From assembly GCA_002279285.1 (NCBI GenBank), contig NCBR01000094.1:1-8918 (forward strand): 8,918 nucleotides of DNA, read 5' to 3'. The notes beneath the pieces were generated by a model that made no database searches, had not been told where the DNA came from, and saw only the letters and a list, made by a program, of their open reading frames with translations. Below, in pieces: positions 6,300-8,918 of this stretch; position 1 is the stretch's first letter; each line of letters starts with the position of its first letter. A program made the translations under genes and the position numbers. Source of the DNA: Acidobacteria bacterium 37-71-11. Its GTDB lineage: Bacteria > Acidobacteriota > Thermoanaerobaculia > Thermoanaerobaculales > Thermoanaerobaculaceae.

Positions 6300-7499
6300 A
6301 TGAAAGAGCTGCTTGGCGCGAAGACCCAGGAGTACCAGGCGAAGGCCCGCGAGGTCGCGGAGAAGTACGTACGGCCGGTGGCCGCCGAGCTCGACCGCAC
6401 CGGCGAGTACCCGTGGAGCGTGATCGCGGCGTTGAAAGAGTACGACCTGATGGGGATCTGGGTCCCCGAGGAGTACGGGGGCCACGGCGCCGGCGTGATC
6501 GACATGTGCGTCGTGGTCGAGCAGCTCTCGCGCGCCTGCGGCGGCGTGGGCGTGGCGTACGCGGTCAACGCCCTCGGCAGCTTCCCGATCGTCCTCGGCG
6601 GGACCGAGGAGCAGAAGCGCCGCTACCTGCCCGCCGTCACGACGGGCGAGAAGCTGATCGCATTCGGGCTGTCGGAGAAGGCATCGGGCTCCGACGCGGG
6701 CTCGCTGCGGGCGCGGGCGGTCAAGGACGGCGACGGCTACGTCATCGACGGCGACAAGAAGTGGACCACCAACGCCAACGCCGCCAGCATCTACACGGTG
6801 TACGCCTCGACCAACCCGGAGCGCGGCACGCGCGGCGCCTCCGCGTTCATCGTCGAGAAGGGCACGCCCGGCTTCGAGATCGGCAAGCGCGAGCAGCTCA
6901 TGGGGATCCGCTGCGTGCCGGTGCACGAGCTGCACTTCAGCAAGTGCCGCGTCCCCTCCACGGCGCTGCTCGGCGACAAGGAAGGGGCCGGCTTCGCCAA
7001 CGCGATGATGACCCTCGACCGCGCCCGCCCCGGGGTCGCGGCGCAGGCCGTCGGGTTGGCCCAGGGCGCCATGGAGTGGGCGATCAGGTACACCTCCGAG
7101 CGGCAGCAGTTCGGGCAGAGCGTGATGTCGTTCCAGGCGACGCAGTTCATGCTCGCCGACATGGCGATCCAGATCGAGGCGGCGCGCCAGTTGGTCTATA
7201 CCGCGGCCCGCGCCATCGACGCCGGCCTGCCCAACGTCTCCCGCCTCGCGGCGATGTCCAAGGTGTTCGCGACCGACACCGCAATGCGGGTCACGACCGA
7301 CGCGGTGCAGCTCTTCGGCGGCTACGGCTACTGCCAGGACTACCCGATCGAGAAGTACATGCGGGACGCCAAGATCACCCAGATCTATGAAGGCACCAAC
7401 CAGATCCAGCGGGTGGTGATCGGCCGGTCGCTGACGCGGGAGGCGGGGGCGATGGCGGGGCATCTGAACGTCACCGTCGAGCACTTCCCCAAGCCCTGA
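6300..7499 (+). CDS. Acyl-CoA dehydrogenase, short-chain/butyryl type
   Basis: This 399-residue flavoprotein should oxidise an acyl-CoA to the 2-enoyl-CoA, passing electrons from FAD to electron-transferring flavoprotein in the cytoplasm. The three domains are present: an N-terminal helical part with WVPEEYGG near 54-61; a middle beta domain with FGLSEKASGSD at 122-132 (substrate and flavin contacts) and KKWTTNA at 153-159; and a C-terminal helical part with SERQQFG at 266-272, LFGGYGY and QIYEGTNQIQR. The catalytic base is Glu364 in the YEGT motif (codon at 7389), the position used by short- and medium-chain enzymes. Length and motifs fit the short-chain class, but chain length cannot be fixed by eye. 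ATG at 6300 is preferred over GTG at 6261 because GAGGGAG (6288-6294) sits five bases upstream. No ETF, thiolase or hydratase gene is adjacent. Confidence 0.95.
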   Translation: MKELLGAKTQEYQAKAREVAEKYVRPVAAELDRTGEYPWSVIAALKEYDLMGIWVPEEYGGHGAGVIDMCVVVEQLSRACGGVGVAYAVNALGSFPIVLGGTEEQKRRYLPAVTTGEKLIAFGLSEKASGSDAGSLRARAVKDGDGYVIDGDKKWTTNANAASIYTVYASTNPERGTRGASAFIVEKGTPGFEIGKREQLMGIRCVPVHELHFSKCRVPSTALLGDKEGAGFANAMMTLDRARPGVAAQAVGLAQGAMEWAIRYTSERQQFGQSVMSFQATQFMLADMAIQIEAARQLVYTAARAIDAGLPNVSRLAAMSKVFATDTAMRVTTDAVQLFGGYGYCQDYPIEKYMRDAKITQIYEGTNQIQRVVIGRSLTREAGAMAGHLNVTVEHFPKP

Positions 7500-7501
7500 G
7501 G

Positions 7502-7625
7502 GCGCCGCCGATAGCGGACCATCTGCGTTGTCGGGCTGCGGCGGTTCGGATCCTCACGTACCCTCCGGGTACGCTCCGGTCCGACCGCCTTGCCCTCCTA
7601 GCATCTGGCCCACTCTCGGCGGCGC
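7502..7625. repeat. Long imperfect palindrome, REP- or MITE-like
   Basis: Starting two bases after the dehydrogenase stop, the arms 7502-7526 and 7601-7625 pair at 20 of 25 positions, the outermost nine (GCGCCGCCG with CGGCGGCGC) perfectly. Inside, GGGC at 7533-7536 pairs with GCCC at 7592-7595, then 7540-7550 pairs with 7580-7589 with one bulged T, and the tip is a perfect 7-bp stem at 7557-7563 and 7567-7573 with loop TCC. The 124 bases thus fold as one long interrupted hairpin. From memory, a CGTACC...GGGTACG tip with CATCTGG arms resembles dispersed intergenic repeats of other GC-rich bacteria; I could not verify this. With no T-run it is not a classical terminator, but it could end or stabilise the dehydrogenase mRNA. 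Confidence 0.7.
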
Positions 7626-7813
7626 GGCTACACGCCCCAAGCTGCGAGGCCCTACCTATCGGTGGGATGTTCGTCTTCGAGGGGGCGCTCGCGGCTGCGC
7701 GGCGTGCGGCCGGCGCAGCCGCCTCGGACCACGGACCACGCCTGAGTTGCCTTCCCGTCTCCGACGGCGAGCGAGTGCATAATGAAGGCCGTCAAAGCCG
7801 GAGGAGAAACGGG
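7626..7813. other. Gene-free stretch with a second inverted repeat and a short tandem repeat
   Basis: A perfect 10-bp inverted repeat, GCGGCTGCGC (7691-7700) and GCGCAGCCGC (7713-7722), encloses a 12-base loop. Two copies of CGGACCA follow directly at 7725-7738. No T-run follows, so it is not a typical terminator. CATAAT at 7778-7783 is a possible -10 for the restriction gene, with no convincing -35. No coding potential worth calling was seen. Confidence 0.5.
7800..7806 (+). promoter_or_regulatory. Shine-Dalgarno for the restriction-modification gene
   Basis: GGAGGAG stands seven bases before the ATG at 7814, an excellent ribosome binding site that fixes the start. Confidence 0.75.
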
Positions 7814-8918
7814 ATGGCGGCTCCCAGGGAACTCGAGAGACTTGTCGAGCGGTTTGACCGCAACATCGCGTCATACGAGTCTGGAGCGTACAACGAGGCG
7901 CAGGTGCGCGACGAGTTCATCGACCCGATGTTCGAGCTGCTCGGCTGGGACATGCACAACCGGCAGGACCACGCCGAGGCCTACAAGGACGTCATCCACG
8001 AGGACGCGATTCAGATCGGCGGAACCACCAAGGCGCCCGATTACTGCTTCCGCATCGGCGGCACGCGCAAGTTCTTCCTCGAAGCGAAGAAGCCTTCGGT
8101 CTCGATCAAGGACCAGCCGAGCCCCGCCTACCAGCTCCGCCGCTACGCCTGGTCGGCCAAGCTGCCGCTCTCGCTGCTCACCGACTTCGGAGAGCTGGCG
8201 GTCTACGACTGCCGCGTCAAGCCCGAGAAGACCGACAAGCCGGCGATCGCGCGGCTCAACTACCTCACCTGCGACCAGTACGCCGAGCGCTGGGACGAGC
8301 TCGCGGGTATCTTCTCCAAGGACGCGGTGCTCAAGGGCTCGTTCGACCGCTTTGCCGGTGCGACGAAGGGTAAGAGGGGCACCGCGGCGGTGGACGCCGC
8401 GTTCCTCGGCGAGATCGAGCGCTGGCGCGACTCGCTCGCCCGCAATATCGCGATCCGGAACCCGCGGCTCGGCATCCGCGAGCTGAACGAGGCGGTGCAA
8501 CGCACGATCGACCGCATCATCTTCCTGCGCATCTGCGAGGACCGCGGCATCGAGACCGAGAGCCAGTGGCAGCTCCGCGCCCTGGAGAACGGCGCCAACG
8601 TCTACCAGCGCCTGTTCCAGCTCTTTCAGCGCGCCGACGAGCGCTACAACTCCGGCCTGTTCCACTTCCAGCGCGAAGTCGGGTTTGCCGAGAGTCCCGA
8701 CATCCTGACGCCGGGCCTCGCCATCGACGACAAGGTGCTCAAGGAGATCATCGGCAACCTCTACTATCCGGAGTCGCCGTACGAGTTCTCGGTGCTCCCC
8801 GCCGACATCCTCGGGCAGGTGTACGAGCAGTTCCTCGGCAAGGTCATCCGTATAACCGGAAAAAGCTCAATTGAATTTTGGACAAAGTTGAAAAAGACTA
8901 CCATAAAATGGAATCCGG
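7814..8918 (+). CDS. Type IIG restriction-modification-like protein, 3' partial, disrupted
   Basis: The frame is open from the ATG to the window end (368 codons). The N-terminus is a PD-(D/E)xK nuclease-type domain: NEAQVRDEF at 27-35, APDY with Asp76, FFLEAKKP with Glu90 and Lys92, then YQLRRYAWSAK at 106-116 and LLTDFGELAVYDC. A helical connector follows, including VQRTIDRIIFLRICEDRG at 228-245 and LPADILGQVYEQFLGKV ending near 344. This is the layout of large single-chain enzymes in which a nuclease domain precedes an Eco57I-like adenine methyltransferase (NPPY motif) and a target-recognition domain. Those later parts are not in the window, so the class is inferred from the N-terminus. From about base 8850 (codon 346) the sequence turns AT-rich and the peptide becomes Lys-rich and unlike the family, which would next reach the methyltransferase region. 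The gene is probably interrupted there. Confidence 0.85.
   Translation, partial: MAAPRELERLVERFDRNIASYESGAYNEAQVRDEFIDPMFELLGWDMHNRQDHAEAYKDVIHEDAIQIGGTTKAPDYCFRIGGTRKFFLEAKKPSVSIKDQPSPAYQLRRYAWSAKLPLSLLTDFGELAVYDCRVKPEKTDKPAIARLNYLTCDQYAERWDELAGIFSKDAVLKGSFDRFAGATKGKRGTAAVDAAFLGEIERWRDSLARNIAIRNPRLGIRELNEAVQRTIDRIIFLRICEDRGIETESQWQLRALENGANVYQRLFQLFQRADERYNSGLFHFQREVGFAESPDILTPGLAIDDKVLKEIIGNLYYPESPYEFSVLPADILGQVYEQFLGKVIRITGKSSIEFWTKLKKTTIKWNP
8851..8918. mobile_element. AT-rich foreign segment at the window end, candidate insertion
   Basis: These 68 bases contain 23 G or C (34%), against 45 of 70 (64%) just before. ATCCG occurs at 8846-8850, right at the junction, and again at 8913-8917, which could be a target duplication or chance. 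TCAATTGA (8867-8874) is palindromic and CCAT/ATGG (8901-8911) is a small inverted repeat. No known insertion-sequence end is recognised and no inverted termini are seen. An assembly chimera is the main alternative. Confidence 0.4.

Noticed and set aside
4318..6568. Very long overlapping open frames opposite or out of frame with trmL, the aminotransferase and the dehydrogenase (for example + 4318-6273, - 4712-6568).
   Set aside because: Their products are low-complexity Arg/Ala/Pro/Gly strings with no motifs, as expected from GC-rich codon bias, and they conflict with well-supported genes.
7528..7782. An 84-codon plus-strand frame in the gap before the restriction gene.
   Set aside because: It overlaps the long palindrome, starts inside its arm, has no ribosome binding site and its product resembles nothing.
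7782..8486. A 234-codon plus-strand frame starting at the ATG at 7782.
   Set aside because: Its product is a Ser/Arg/Thr-rich shadow of the restriction gene, which has a strong ribosome binding site and recognisable motifs in another frame.
8878..8909. An outward promoter in the AT-rich end (TTGGAC with TAAAAT).
   Set aside because: The spacer is 20 bases and such boxes are frequent by chance in AT-rich DNA; no gene start can be tied to it.
8851..8912. A complete 62-base miniature transposon between the two ATCCG copies.
   Set aside because: The ends are not inverted repeats of each other and a 5-base match is weak; the AT-rich segment more probably continues beyond the window.
1..8918. CRISPR array, tRNA or rRNA genes, or a complete multi-gene defence system.
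   Set aside because: No regularly spaced direct repeats, tRNA-like cloverleaf or rRNA sequence was seen. The only defence gene is partial and no cas, toxin-antitoxin, BREX or DISARM partner is in view.

Overview
This is a GC-rich bacterial window with seven clear protein genes. GC-ending codons dominate, so long antisense open frames run through almost every gene and were discarded. Compact genes, a secreted phosphatase, a lipoprotein, an acyl-CoA dehydrogenase and a Type IIG-like restriction enzyme suggest a free-living bacterium, perhaps from Acidobacteriota, Myxococcota or a relative. That placement is an impression from protein style; no taxonomic marker is present.

Layout. Bases 1-1342 (+): 3' two thirds of a gamma-glutamyltransferase-superfamily enzyme with unusual substrate-site residues. 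1480-1884 (+): small lipoprotein of unknown function. 2050-2976 (-): secreted calcineurin-like phosphoesterase, convergent with the lipoprotein gene and divergent from the next gene. 3072-4382 (+): multi-pass membrane protein of MATE-like type. 4474-4989 (-): trmL, a tRNA wobble-position 2'-O-methyltransferase. 5050-6213 (-): fold-type I PLP aminotransferase, 60 bases upstream of trmL and probably co-transcribed with it. 6300-7499 (+): short-chain-type acyl-CoA dehydrogenase, divergent from the aminotransferase. 7814 to the end (+): N-terminal part of a Type IIG restriction-modification-like protein.

The chromosomal genes look like independent housekeeping and metabolic units. Nothing ties them into one pathway, and I do not see a complete undescribed system.

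Two places deserve attention. The 314-base gap between the dehydrogenase and the restriction gene holds a 124-base imperfect palindrome that starts two bases after the dehydrogenase stop, then a perfect 10-bp inverted repeat and a short tandem repeat. And at about base 8850 the restriction gene stops looking like its family: the last 68 bases fall from about 64% to 34% G+C and encode a lysine-rich tail unlike the expected protein. That suggests an inserted element or an assembly junction that runs out of the window.
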